Origin: Goniomonas avonlea
Lineage: Eukaryota > Cryptophyceae > Goniomonadida > Goniomonadaceae
Assembly (NCBI GenBank): GCA_003573635.1
Contig: QUTJ01031172.1
Location: 1-10,191 of the forward strand
Reading direction: 5' to 3'
DNA length: 10,191 bases
Shown: in pieces, positions 1 to 8,306 of the stretch
How the letters are laid out: every line of letters begins with the position of its first letter
Position numbering within the stretch: the stretch's first letter is position 1
The notes under the pieces: model-generated
What the model was told of the DNA's origin: nothing
Database searches by the model: none
The model's input: only the letters and a program-made list of their open reading frames with translations
Translations under genes and position numbers: made by a program

Positions 1-1847
1 CAAACTTCTTCATCATAACGCTCGGACTGTTCAATGTGAAATCTGGGCAGAGAGTTAGAATCAGTAAATTGCCATATTCCTGGAGGGGGTCCACGTCCGA
101 GTCGCACCGACAGTGTTGCTTTCGGTACTCCAGCTCTACAGGTCAAGACGTGCAAAAGAATCAATTGGAATCCAACCAAATGGACGGGGGGGGGGGGTCG
201 GGAAAACTCAATGCCTCTACACAATGCAACCAGCTTGGTGAATGCTCCACAGAAAGCAGGGCAGTTTCAGGGGGCAATGTTAAATAACACGAAGCGACAA
301 TAAAGACGGTTGAGCGCTCGAACATGCGGTCTCCCAGTTGGAAACAACGGATTGCATGAAATGCTGAGCGAACAGCTAGTTCGGGAGCAGGTCCAAGCAA
401 TAGGAGGAGGAGAGTGAAGGAGGTCAATCGAGGCCATGACACGAGAAAAAACACGTGGGGGGGCGCTCAGTGTCAACGAGGCGCCCAAGCAAGGTGGAAC
501 AGAGACAGAGGGACAGGAAGGCAGGGGAAAGAGAGGGAGACAGGGAGCGGCAACATGTGAGGGCATTAGTAAAAGGGAGAGAGCAGGAGTCGAAGCAAGG
601 AACTCATCAGAGAGGAGGATCAGGTGGCATGATGCAAGACGCACCGCGACTCAGCCAAGGCGACAAACTTCCCAAGGGTCTTGCCGCGTCTGCGGGCACG
701 GTAAATGAGAAACCTCTTGCTCGAGAGACACGCGCGTGACTGCTCAACGCGAGTGTGGAACAACAAACAGCGCATTTCTGAATAATAATACAGAGAGTAC
801 TTACGTTGGAGCCAGAAAGATCGCGGTGCCACCGGGCTTGAGTAGGACCGCCAAGGTGTGCACCAGGGCCGATTGGTATCGTTCGAAAAACAAGCTGTCG
901 CATGAGATTACTCAAGCGACTCGGAAGTCATCAAGTGGCTGCCTCTTCCGGAAGATCCAAAGACAGTGGGTTATGAAGTTTCGAGAAAGACACAACAAAA
1001 CCGTCAAGTTTGAACAAGAATTCGCGTGCTCACCAATCAGAGGCGAAGACGAAATCAAACTCTCCTGCTCCCTCCACATCGGAAGGTTTCAACCCTTCAT
1101 CCCAGATCAGAACAGAAGATCGAAGTCGGGTGCTGCCCATCAGCGGTGCCAGTTCAGAAATATTGTGCTTCAAGTCTGGTTACCGTCAAGGTACATCGAC
1201 GCGAGATGAAAGACGACACGCGCGAGATGAAAGACGACAGTGGCAAGGATACTCTCAACAACCTCGGTATTTCCATCAGTCATAAAAATATCGGCAGCAG
1301 TTCCCATGGCACCAAGAGCGAACCCAGCAAGACCGACCCCCGCCCCAAGTTCACACACCCGTGCACCCCTGCACAGCGTGAACCAAAGGATATGAGCTCG
1401 CCACCACCTGAAGTCTTCGGACTTTTTGATCAGAATATGGGCGAGGACCTCCTCAGAAAGCCAAAGACCTGCAAACAATGGGTAACAGAGCAAACCACTG
1501 TGGCACCTACAAACGTTTCCGGTGTTGTCCACGCCACTCTCATTGAACGCTTCAAAGTCCGACAAAGACACCGAGTCTTCCCCCCGTTGTCTGCCTGGGT
1601 CAACGGGTGTTTTTCGATGTGACACTCACCGAATTGTGATGGTCAGATCTTTTCCAAGATCATACCGATACTTGAGGTGCTTCCCGACAGCAAGCTCGTT
1701 GACTCGTGAACATGTGACTAGGCCATAAGAGGAAAATCTTCGAACAGACGCCTTGGCATCTTCTCCCAGGGGGATGTTAGCATTCTTTCTCACAATACGG
1801 CGGAGAAGGGCCCATCGGGCTTTGGATTCGGCAGACCTTTCTGCCAT
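1..1847 (-). CDS. CAMKMT: Calmodulin-lysine N-methyltransferase, 3' end missing
   Basis: Class I methyltransferase (Methyltransf_16 group). The family trimethylates one lysine of calmodulin using S-adenosylmethionine. Eight exons, all GT-AG and phase-consistent: 1847-1630, 1590-1511, 1468-1408, 1368-1253, 1175-1034, 894-805, 689-645 and 42-1 (cut by the window edge), giving 264 residues so far. The family hallmark DNTGNVCLWLSEEVLA lies at residues 94-109; CAMKMT proteins carry nearly the same string. The SAM-binding loop ELGAGVGLAG is at 126-135, the following acidic turn TDGN at 150-153, a strand ending in W183-D184, the FDFVFASDCLF segment at 198-208, and FHIEQSERYDEE at 252-263, which matches the late YDE region of the family. 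The N-terminal ARW and VRRF motifs also fit. The start is the first ATG of the conserved block; no earlier Met is needed. It shares a 130-bp divergent spacer with the small plus-strand gene. The last exon is short and rests on the motif match, so it is the least certain exon. Confidence 0.9.
43..644 (-). other. Large intron 7 of CAMKMT (602 bp)
   Basis: This stretch lies between the donor after residue 250 and the acceptor at 43-45. It holds no recognisable exon. It is low in complexity: a run of 12 G (C on the sense strand) at 186-197 and a purine-rich GGGA/GAGA zone at about 400-540. The open frames across it show no protein family and I treat them as chance. Confidence 0.7.
1200..1239. repeat. 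Tandem 19-bp repeat, period 21, in CAMKMT intron 4
   Basis: Positions 1200-1218 and 1221-1239 are identical over 19 bases, two bases apart. They lie within the 77-bp intron 1176-1252, near its donor end. Without one copy the intron would be about 56 bp, close to the compact size class of this window. Confidence 0.9.
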
Positions 1848-1977
1848 AGAAGTGACTCAACACGTCGCCGCGTCAAGGGCCTGGCCGCGTTCGGCAGGCG
1901 AAATGCTATCGTGTAGTGATCAGCCATTTAGCGTGCATTTAGCGCCCTTAGCGCTCGAAGCCTCGAAAAAGTGGCCG
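1848..1977. promoter_or_regulatory. Divergent promoter region, CAMKMT / small membrane protein
   Basis: A 130-bp spacer separates the two start codons, which face away from each other, so the promoters and 5' UTRs of both genes must fit here. The hexamer TTAGCG occurs three times at 1928-1933, 1939-1944 and 1948-1953, spaced 11 and 9 bases, about one helical turn. This could be a transcription factor cluster; that is inference. I see no clear TATA box. Confidence 0.5.
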
Positions 1978-2193
1978 ATGACCCCAAAACAGATCTTGGC
2001 CATTGGGATCGCACTAACCATTGGCGTTGTCTGGATTGGTTTGAAGTGGGAGGCGTGCCTTGGGTTGTTCTGTTTACTAGTTGGTATGGGAGCGATTGTT
2101 GATAAGATCGACGCAAGCCAGCAAGCCGCGAGACAGGCGAAACAGGTCAAAGATGGCTCGGAGAACAAAACACCGGACAGCAAATCGAAGTAA
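1978..2193 (+). CDS. Hypothetical small membrane protein, 71 aa
   Basis: Intronless frame MTPKQ...DSKSK ending in TAA. Residues 6-22 and about 26-41 are hydrophobic and separated by a short KWE turn, so a helical hairpin or two membrane helices is likely. The last 30 residues are polar and rich in K, Q, S and D. There is no cleavable signal peptide pattern. The LKWE...LG...F spacing is faintly like SAYSvFN-domain proteins, but the SAYSvFN signature itself is absent, so I give no family. The frame stays open upstream; another in-frame ATG at 1903 would add 25 residues. I prefer 1978 because the hydrophobic core begins right after it and the earlier part reads as spacer. The gene is divergent from CAMKMT and convergent with ATG9. 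The placement between two genes with tight spacers supports a real gene. Confidence 0.55.
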   Translation: MTPKQILAIGIALTIGVVWIGLKWEACLGLFCLLVGMGAIVDKIDASQQAARQAKQVKDGSENKTPDSKSK

Positions 2194-2455
2194 CAACCAA
2201 CAAGAGACTACCAGTAAATTATTGTTCACCTTGATGAAATCGTTGGAGCACAAAATGTAACTGTATTCACATGCCTGTTCCTATCATATCACTATGGCCA
2301 ATATAAAACGTCTCTGGGGGCGCCCTTCCTCAAGAGGAGCATTGGGCACAAGCAGCGCGGCCTGAGCAAGGAGTTCTGTACAACAGACATCGTCTGACGG
2401 CAAAAACTGTCACACGACCACATCTCAACTCGACATCTAAAAACTCGATGGAAGC
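2194..2455. other. Tail-to-tail spacer, small gene / ATG9
   Basis: These 262 bp lie between two stop codons facing each other, so they must hold both 3' UTRs and both polyadenylation sites. I see no canonical AATAAA on either strand and no coding frame with family resemblance. Confidence 0.6.
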
Positions 2456-3321
2456 TCACAGCCGGTCCAGGCGGAAATGTGAGCTTTCCAGGTCGAGGCC
2501 ACACTGCCCTTCGTTATACTGCACTAAAAGGTCCACCAGAAGGCGTTGCTCCTCATCAGTTTGCTGCTCTCGCGCTTGCCTGAGGTGCCTGGTGAGACTG
2601 ACGCTGAGCACAAGAGGAGAGAGTGGGATTGAGGGCAGGGGGAGGGAGAGAGAGAGAGAGAGAGAGAGCGAGAGGGGACACGGGCACACAGACAAGTACA
2701 AGCACGGCCCCTGAAACTCACGCACCTCAGCTCGGACCCACTCAGGTGAGAACGGCGGAGCAAATTATCCATCTCGACCTCAGGATGCCGACCAAACCAT
2801 CCGTGTCCTGCTTCGCCAGATCCGCTGCGTCCGAGGAACCCAGACATACTCCGACCAAGCCCGTCCTCACCGTATCTGGCAGGCGCGTACCCAGCAGCGC
2901 CTGGCAGACCACCCTCCAACTCCACCGCGACGTTGGCGCCGGGGTACGCCCCGATGCCGCCCAACGGCGGGGCAGAGTATTGCCCAGTCCCCTGCAACGA
3001 AATGAGACACAGCACGAACAAAGTGGGCACAAAAAAGTATTCCTCTCACACTTTGCGCCACCACTGATGGACTCCGCATGAGAAAGGATCTAGCCAAAGT
3101 CAGGCTCGTGATCCAGAAAAAGCACGACACAACCGTTCAAACAAAAACAAAAAAACCTCTCACCGGGTAAGGACCAATGCTTCCAGTACCGCTTGTTCCG
3201 GGATACGGACCAGGTCCTCCACCAGCACCGCCGGGGTAGGGACCAGCACCGCCACCACCGCCCGGGTACTCAGTGCCTGCAGCACCGAACGCTGCTGGTG
3301 CTCCTAAGCTGGGGTTTCCTC
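2456..3321 (-). other. ATG9 C-terminal tail: GPYPG repeats, Gly-rich linker, terminal helix
   Basis: Exons 16-18 encode residues 571-755. Residues 571-641 are rich in Gly, Pro, Ala and Tyr, with GPYPG at 597-601, 608-612 and 620-624 and a variant GAYPG at 637-641. Residues 642-711 stay Gly-rich with more charge, and 712-740 (RQAREQQTDEEQRLLVDLLVQ) look helical. Tails of ATG9 proteins are generally disordered and poorly conserved. The frame is kept through three introns, and exon 16 joins exon 17 within a GPYPG unit (P623 to G624), which supports it being translated. Confidence 0.8.
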
Positions 3322-4777
3322 CTGTTTATCACCTGTGAGCTGCGCATAGCCTGCTGGAAATCGCATTTTTAACGTGAACAGGCACTTGGCCCAAGAAACT
3401 GCCCTGACATGAATGATGCGAAAGTACAAAAAACCGAGAGCGACAACAAGGAACACACCCGGGTGGACGTAACTACCGGCACCATGGAAGGAAGCACCAG
3501 GCTCAAGCCTGGCAACACGCGATGCTCGGAGATTGTGCAAAAACTCCTGGAATGCCACTTCACCCTGTCGCCATGCGTCAGCCACAAGGCACGTCGTCCA
3601 CCCTCAGACCGACACAAGGCACGTTCACTCCCCGACTCTCTACACAAGGCACGCCGCCCACCCTCAGACCGACACAAGGCACGTTCTACTCTCCGACTCT
3701 CGACACAAGGCACGCCGTCCACCCTCAGACCGACACAAGGCACATTCTACTCTCCGACTCTCTCAGCCACAGGCCCTTGTACTCTCCCGACTCTCTCAGC
3801 CACAAGGCCCGCCGTCCACTCCCAGACCGACAAGGCACATTCTACGACTCTCTCAGCCACAGGGCGCCGTCCACCGACCGACTCTGCGACTCCCTCAACC
3901 ACAAGGCACGCTGTCCACTCCCAGAGCGACACAAGGCACATTTCATCCATGGACGAGGCAAAGTGGAGCTCACCCAGCTCACCATCTGCAGCCCACAAGT
4001 CTCCATCCCATCGTCTCAGACTGACGCAAGGCACATTCTCTCCGACTCTCAGACGCAAGGAGCATCGGACACCCTCAGACATAACGCTCTCAGACAGAAC
4101 ATCGCACTCGCCCAGCCACGGAATTGTGCTCTCTGTGAGCGCGTGCGGCGCGCACGCTCACACGCAGAGGAGACAAGCCACTGACAAGCCCGTTCACCTG
4201 CTTGCTCGGCCGCCAGGACGGGTTGCGAACCATGAAGTTGATGAAGGAGCGCTCAAGCTTTCCGCCACGACTGCGCAGGTTCTTCGGGGGCGCCTCTTGC
4301 TCTGTGGCCTCGGTGAGAACGTTTCGGAAACAACATGTCCGGAAGAGTAACTCGACCATCTCGGTTCGAGCATCTCGGAGAACAACTTGGTCCGAACATC
4401 TTGAAACAACGTCTCGGCTAAAGCATCTCGGTAAGAACATCTCAGAAACACCATCTTTGTGAGAGAGCATGTCGAGATGATCTCGATTTGAACATCACAT
4501 CAAGAGCATCCGGGAAACGGCATCTCGGTGAGAGCGGTGTGAGCTCTATGAGAACCTCTCAGGCACATTCTGTTACAACGCCCCGGGAACAACCTCCACC
4601 AGAACACAGCCAGCTCACCTGGATTGAGCCCGCCAAAACGCGGGTTGCCATGGCGCTCGAATCGGAAGTCGGCGAATGTGCAAATGCTCCCTGGACAACG
4701 TCGTCAGGGGGAAGGCGATGCCACGATTGAAAAAACAAAAACAGGGCACCCCAACAGGTGTTGTCGGCAGCTGCCAT

Positions 4778-4810
<33 letters not shown>

Positions 4811-7564
4811 TCGGTGAGAGCACGCGTGTTGGCAGACATGTTGAGTAGCGAGGTGGGATGTGCGCGCGTGGTGAGAGTGTGGTGCGCGGGTGTTGGGCGC
4901 ATTACACCCCCCTCACCGACAGCGTCTTTCTTCACAGTGCAGCTCTGCAGAAACTCGAGAATTTTCTCCGAGTTTGGCGCGATATAAAACCAGAGAACAA
5001 ACGGAGTGACAAACACTCCGAGGACCTCCTGCACGAAGAGCGTAACCTTGTACGGGAACAGCTCAGCGAACTCGTTGTACACCTGCGTTGTGTCAACACA
5101 CAGCATCGTTGTGTCAACACACAGCATTCGAAGAGCACAAACAAAAAAGGAATGGGGTCTAAGGACACCAACAACAGCACCTCAATCTTGTGCGCCTTGC
5201 TCCTCCAGCGCTTGGGCATGTAGTGTGTCTCTTGCGTCACTTGAGACAGCATCTTCGCAGGCTCTGCCAATAAAAGTCGGTGCTGGTGGAGCGCAGAACT
5301 GGCAGGCGGGGCAAGGGGAGCACGGTAGAGGAGGAGGGAGGAGGGCGTGTGGCGGACGAGGAGGAAGAGGAGAAGGGGGGGGGGGGTGGAGTATGAGGAG
5401 TAGGAGGAGGAAGAGGAGAAGGGGGGGGGGGTAGGAGTAGGAGGAGGAGGTGTAGCGGCGAAGTGCGGGGTACAGGGGAAGAAAAAGGACCGAGTCATAC
5501 CGAAGTAGGTGTGAGTGCTGATGATGAAGGTCCGGGACCAGGCGAGGGCAGTGCCAAACACACCCAAAAACCACCACAAATTGCGATCCCAGATCTGCAC
5601 CCTGAGTCAGAGAGGAGAAGAAACCAGACCAAACCACCAAAAAAAAAACACAAGGCTGCGGTTATGGTTTGTCTGTCTGCAGTTCTCTGCGGTGGAACTG
5701 CACAGCAAAACGCTGCAATGCAAACCACTAGCACTGCACAAAATTCTACACACCCGAACATCCATAAAGTCCTCGTTGATGAGGCCTAGCAGCACCAGCA
5801 CGGCCAAAAACGACCCGAGCACGAAGGAGAGGAAGCGAGCGAGGATCGAGATGAATGGGGAGCGAAACTGCTCCACATACTTGTTCGCCCACGGCAGAGA
5901 GTTGGCCAGTCTGGCGAGTCAATAAATAAATGAGCAGTGAGTCAGTCTGGCGAGTCCATGTAAAAAAATGAGAGCAGTGAGGCAGAGAGTGGGCCAGTCT
6001 GGCGAGTCAATTTTAATCATTCACCCCACTGTGTGAGTGTGACAGTGCGACCACGGGGCAGGTGCGAACACTCAACCCATTGTGTGAGTGACAGTGCGAC
6101 ACTCAACCTACCTTCGACGGAATTCGTGCGGCAGTTGATTGTATTCGCGGATTTTCCACTCCGAGTACGTCGACCAGCAGCGAGACCCCAGGGTTGACGG
6201 GTCACGATGGATTTGCTGAGCGTGGTGTGTCAGTCCCCGAGGCTAGTAAAATTGAGCAACTGGCACGCCTGTCCACAGAGACATCTGCCAGGAAAATAGT
6301 TGGAGAGATGTGTTGATTCGAGCATCTCCTCCAGGATGGAGGGACGCTCTAAGATGAAGAACCTCGGTGAGTTCGAGCCTCCCGTTCACAACGTGATCAG
6401 TGCGATAGTGTACACAGCAGTTCACGACGGGAAAAGACGATACCTCAGCGTTGGAGAGGAAGGTGTAGATGAATAGGAAAAAAATGATGAACGGTGCCAG
6501 GATCAGGTTGCACAGCCCTGCCCACCACAGCCTCCGTCGCAGCCTGGAGACGGATGAGCTGTCGATAATATGACAGAGCGTGGGGCGTACCCCTGGTGGT
6601 CTTCCAGAAAATTTTCATTGACATCATAGTTGGGCTTGAACAGCATGTCCAAAATAGTCTTTGTCACAATCCATTTCAAGGTCTTCGTCAGGGTTCGCCC
6701 TGTGTTGAAAAGCGGCAACGGCAGTGTTGGTACAATGAGCTTGTCCGGGTGGTCCAACAACGCAATGAGGTAGTTGTCTTTTCGCATGATTCGGCTCACG
6801 ATGTCTGGGTAGGTGTCAGTGTCTTGTGTTGAAGAGAGTGAGAGAGGCACCATGTTCATTGTGAGGCTCGAGAAAGAAACGGCCTTGGTGCTTCTCCTGA
6901 AACTCGAGAAGCTTGGCAGTGAAATTTTGCCATTCGATCGTGGCCAGTTCTTGCTGTCAGGCAGCAAACATTTCAGACTCGATGGGTGATAAAAAGGGGG
7001 CACCTCGGAAATTCCAAGCGACTTGTTGACGAATGAATACATTGCTGACGCCCGATGTGTGTCATACACAAAGAAGCACGTGCAGTGCAAGCAGTACGCC
7101 GAAAGCACTGTGAGAAAGCAAGCAACGACCGCCAGGTAGAAGGGTTGACTGAAGGGCTGTTATTGGGGATGGGTTGCGAGGACCACTTACTCGCTGTGAG
7201 CGTCAGCTCGGAACAGAACGGTTTCTCCACAATGGGGTGTACAACTCCACAGTGCTCGCCAATCGATGAACACCAAAAATATCGCAGAAAAGACGAGAGT
7301 GAAAATGACCGAGCTGCACACTGTCAGAGCTTGGCAGGCAAATCACACAACCGACCTAATATTGAGGAGCTTCCCAGCAAAGATGCATGAAAAGCCCTTG
7401 TGATAGTAGTATTCGTAAAGCTGAGGAGTGGAGGGTCAGAACCAAACAGGTGTCTCGAGCTGACTACAAACCTGAGTCAGCCAGTCATCAAGGTCGGAGG
7501 GACGTGTGAAAGGTGCATCGGAGAGCTCAGAGAGCAACACCTGATTGAGAAGTTCATCAGACAT
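2456..7564 (-). CDS. ATG9: Autophagy-related protein 9, complete, 18 exons, 755 aa
   Basis: ATG9 is a trimeric multispanning lipid scramblase of Golgi-derived vesicles that seeds the autophagosome membrane. Exons: 7564-7472, 7420-7356, 7313-7191, 7148-7004, 6953-6851, 6804-6591, 6543-6444, 6215-6112, 5910-5754, 5594-5501, 5263-5181, 5082-4917, 4690-4619, 4301-4198, 3564-3477, 3321-3164, 2991-2726, 2588-2456. All introns are GT-AG and the 2268 coding bases stay in frame. ATG9 motifs in order: YEYYYHKGF 33-41; membrane helix 54-71 ending FIDW; helix about 97-120; KLGIS-like segment followed by the TIEW box; DIVSRIMRKDNYLIAL from 177; helix 253-279; REYNQLPHEF about 303-312; helix 336-360; IWDRNLWW and helix 369-392; THYMPKRW 412-419; buried helix 441-461; CTFADFRFERHGNP 486-499; and INFMVRNPSWRP 527-538. 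The start MSDELL is the only Met in frame before the conserved region. The tail after 570 is lineage-specific. Exon 7 could begin at 6558 instead (32-bp intron); exon 16 at 3318. Confidence 0.95.
2647..2668. repeat. (AG)11 microsatellite in ATG9 intron 17
   Basis: Uninterrupted dinucleotide repeat of 22 bases inside intron 2589-2725. On the sense (minus) strand it reads as CT repeats upstream of the acceptor, so it may serve as a polypyrimidine tract. Confidence 0.95.
3583..4060. repeat. 30/60-bp two-level tandem repeat filling ATG9 intron 14
   Basis: Intron 14 is 3565-4197 (633 bp), the largest in the gene. The word CACAAGGCACG begins at 3583, 3613, 3643, 3673 and 3704, and as CACAAGGCACA at 3734, a 30-base step. 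Units alternate between one ending in CCACCCTCAGACCGA and one ending in CTCCGACTCTC, so the higher-order period is 60-61. After about 3760 the array decays into partial units (CTCTCAGCCACAAGG, CAAGGCACATTC), traceable to about 4060. Because 30 is a multiple of 3 and the unit lacks stops, long open frames run across it; they do not match any protein family. Confidence 0.9.
4302..4618. repeat. Degenerate short repeats across ATG9 intron 13
   Basis: The 317-bp intron is largely built from diverged copies of words such as CATCTCGG, GAGAAC and GAAACAAC at irregular 15-30 base intervals (for example near 4313, 4353, 4369, 4426 and 4520). I find no exon in it. It looks like an old, decayed tandem array. 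Confidence 0.65.
4777..4810. repeat. (CA)n(GA)11 microsatellite in ATG9 intron 12
   Basis: A short CA repeat at about 4777-4788 runs into 11 GA units at 4789-4810, all inside the 226-bp intron 4691-4916. On the sense strand it reads TC then TG, between the donor and the acceptor. Confidence 0.9.
5086..5127. repeat. Exact 21-bp tandem duplication next to the acceptor of ATG9 intron 11
   Basis: Positions 5086-5106 and 5107-5127 are identical. The acceptor AG lies at 5083-5084 just beside copy 1, so the region immediately upstream of the splice site has been doubled. The intron is 98 bp (5083-5180). Confidence 0.95.
5361..5452. repeat. 46-bp tandem duplication with G homopolymers in ATG9 intron 10
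   Basis: A purine block containing GAGGAAGAGGAGAAG starts at 5361 and again at 5407. Each copy ends in a long G run: 12 G at 5375-5386 and 11 G at 5421-5431. On the sense strand this is a C and CT tract about 100-240 bases upstream of the acceptor. The open minus-strand frame across it, which would encode Pro/Ser runs, is intronic. Confidence 0.85.
5893..6010. repeat. Threefold duplication of the exon 9 acceptor edge in ATG9 intron 8
   Basis: The 13-mer AGTCTGGCGAGTC occurs at 5908-5920, 5944-5956 and 5996-6008. The first copy contains the true exon 9 acceptor (sense strand GACTCGCCAG, exon end at 5910). The third copy is longer: 5893-5922 and 5981-6010 match at 29 of 30 positions, so about 18 bases of exon have been copied into the intron. 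Between copies the flanks (GAGCAGTGA) repeat as well. Confidence 0.9.
6024..6107. repeat. Imperfect duplication at the donor side of ATG9 intron 8
   Basis: A block containing TGTGTGAGTG and ACAGTGCGAC occurs at about 6024-6051 and again at about 6073-6100, with ACTCAACC repeated at about 6070 and 6100. The second ACTCAACC lies beside the true donor (sense GTAGGTTG, 6111-6104). Confidence 0.8.
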
Positions 7565-7789
7565 GTCTTGCCTCCAATGAGAAGCCCCCTTTCACGGCTT
7601 CTGAGGCAGGGTTGTTGCCTGTTTTCAACAGGGGTGCCGTTTGAGTGGGGCCAGATTGGGTTTCCGATCGACAGAGTCTTGTTGGTCTTGTGGAAGTGTG
7701 ATGCTACTCAGTAGCTATTTATGCGTACGCTTATAGTACGCTAGTAGTTTCGATACGGTAGACTCGGTCGTCTAGCTCTTTTTTTTGGC
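7565..7789. promoter_or_regulatory. Divergent promoter region, ATG9 / DPM2
   Basis: A 225-bp spacer lies between the two opposing start codons. Near DPM2 it is AT-richer than its surroundings, with a TTTATGCGTACGCTTATA stretch at about 7718-7735 that includes the palindrome GCGTACGC at 7723-7730, then a run of T at 7779-7786. These are the only candidate promoter elements I see; assignment is inference. Confidence 0.5.
7569..7608 (-). promoter_or_regulatory. Predicted hairpin in the ATG9 5' leader
   Basis: TGCCTC (7569-7574) pairs with GAGGCA (7603-7608), and AGAAGCC (7580-7586) with GGCTTCT (7596-7602). This gives 13 base pairs, a 9-base loop and a single 5-base bulge at 7575-7579. It ends four bases before the ATG9 start codon (7564-7562). 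If transcribed it would place a stable stem right at the site of initiation. Whether the leader includes it depends on the transcription start, which I cannot see. Confidence 0.55.
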
Positions 7790-8112
7790 ATGGTGCGCAG
7801 TTTGTTTCTGGGCGCTTCTCACCACCTCTCAGGGGAACAAAACTTCGGGGATCCTGCTGATGTTTGGATCAACAGCAGTTTACTTATATTTTACTTTCTG
7901 GGTCATGGTCTTGGTGAGGCGTTCCATCCTCCTTTGCCAACTGACTGGGACTGCAGCCATTCGTGGACCACGATCATTTCGTTCAAGATTATTTCCCGTC
8001 TCGGCAGCTTGCAATCCTGATACCCACCGTGTTTGTTGTGTTGCTACTTAATGGGGCAGCCATGTTCTCTGGTGTCATTATGATCCGCGCCGGAAAGCGT
8101 GCTCGCGCCTGA
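7790..8112 (+). CDS. DPM2: Dolichol-phosphate-mannose synthase subunit 2, 79 aa
   Basis: DPM2 is the small ER membrane subunit that stabilises dolichol-phosphate-mannose synthase, which supplies mannose for N-glycans, GPI anchors and O- and C-mannosylation. Exons: 7790-7792 (the ATG only), 7833-7913 and 7957-8112. The introns are 40 and 43 bp, GT-AG. Residues 6-28 form membrane helix 1 (ILLMFGSTAVYLYFTFWVMVL), then PFVDHDHFVQDYFP (29-42), which matches the family's loop of P-F-[IV]-D...H...YF-P, then helix 2 (45-67) and a basic end IRAGKRARA. The length fits the roughly 80-residue family. The start is inferred: the conserved frame upstream of 7833 has no nearby Met, but an ATG directly followed by GTGCGC joins in frame. 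Unspliced, intron 2 would break the match. It is divergent from ATG9. Confidence 0.88.
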
Positions 8113-8306
8113 ATTTCGGTTTTTCTGCCAATCGTTGCATCTTCATTTCATGGGTCACTGCAAGCGCCCGAGGTTTCCTCGACCGTGGCGCGAAGTGTCG
8201 CCACATCCGTGTTTCCAGTTCGAACGACGGCTGGATGCTACGGCCAGTCGAGTCTGGAAACAATCGAAATAAACGAAACAAGTCGGAGCGATGTATTAAG
8301 GCTTCT
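8113..8306. other. Tail-to-tail spacer, DPM2 / MCCC2
   Basis: These 194 bp separate the two stop codons. A plus-strand AATAAA at 8268-8273, 156 bases after the DPM2 stop, could be its polyadenylation signal, though it would overlap the likely MCCC2 3' UTR. No coding sequence seen. Confidence 0.5.

Noticed and set aside
161-454. Minus-strand open frame with a possible missing CAMKMT exon near 366
   Set aside because: The frame with hydrophobic character there is not phase-compatible with the donor at 644, whereas the acceptor at 43-45 joins in phase and gives the expected YDE-type motif.
1753-1977. N-terminal extension of the small plus-strand protein
   Set aside because: The frame overlaps CAMKMT exon 1 antisense and the spacer, and it shows no conserved pattern; it is probably open by chance.
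3583-3760. Possible CRISPR-like array because of regular 30-base spacing
   Set aside because: The intervening sequences are also repeats of two alternating types, not unique spacers, and the region sits inside a eukaryotic intron.
3409-4350. 313-codon open frame on the plus strand
   Set aside because: It is antisense to ATG9 exons 14 and 15 and runs mainly through the 30-bp repeat, whose period is a multiple of three and lacks stops. The translated product is repetitive with no family resemblance.
4932-5600. Pro/Ser-rich minus-strand protein
   Set aside because: The proline-rich part is intron 10 of ATG9. Only 5594-5501 and 5263-5181 are exons, which join in frame once the intron is removed.
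6559-6590. A 32-bp intron 6 in ATG9
   Set aside because: Frame-compatible, but shorter than all other introns here; the acceptor 15 bases further on gives 47 bp. Not excluded without transcript data.
6805-6850. A 28-bp intron (6823-6850) or a 58-bp intron with a different donor for ATG9 intron 5
   Set aside because: The 46-bp choice restores an aspartate directly before IVSRIM, as in the family, and matches the sizes of neighbouring introns.
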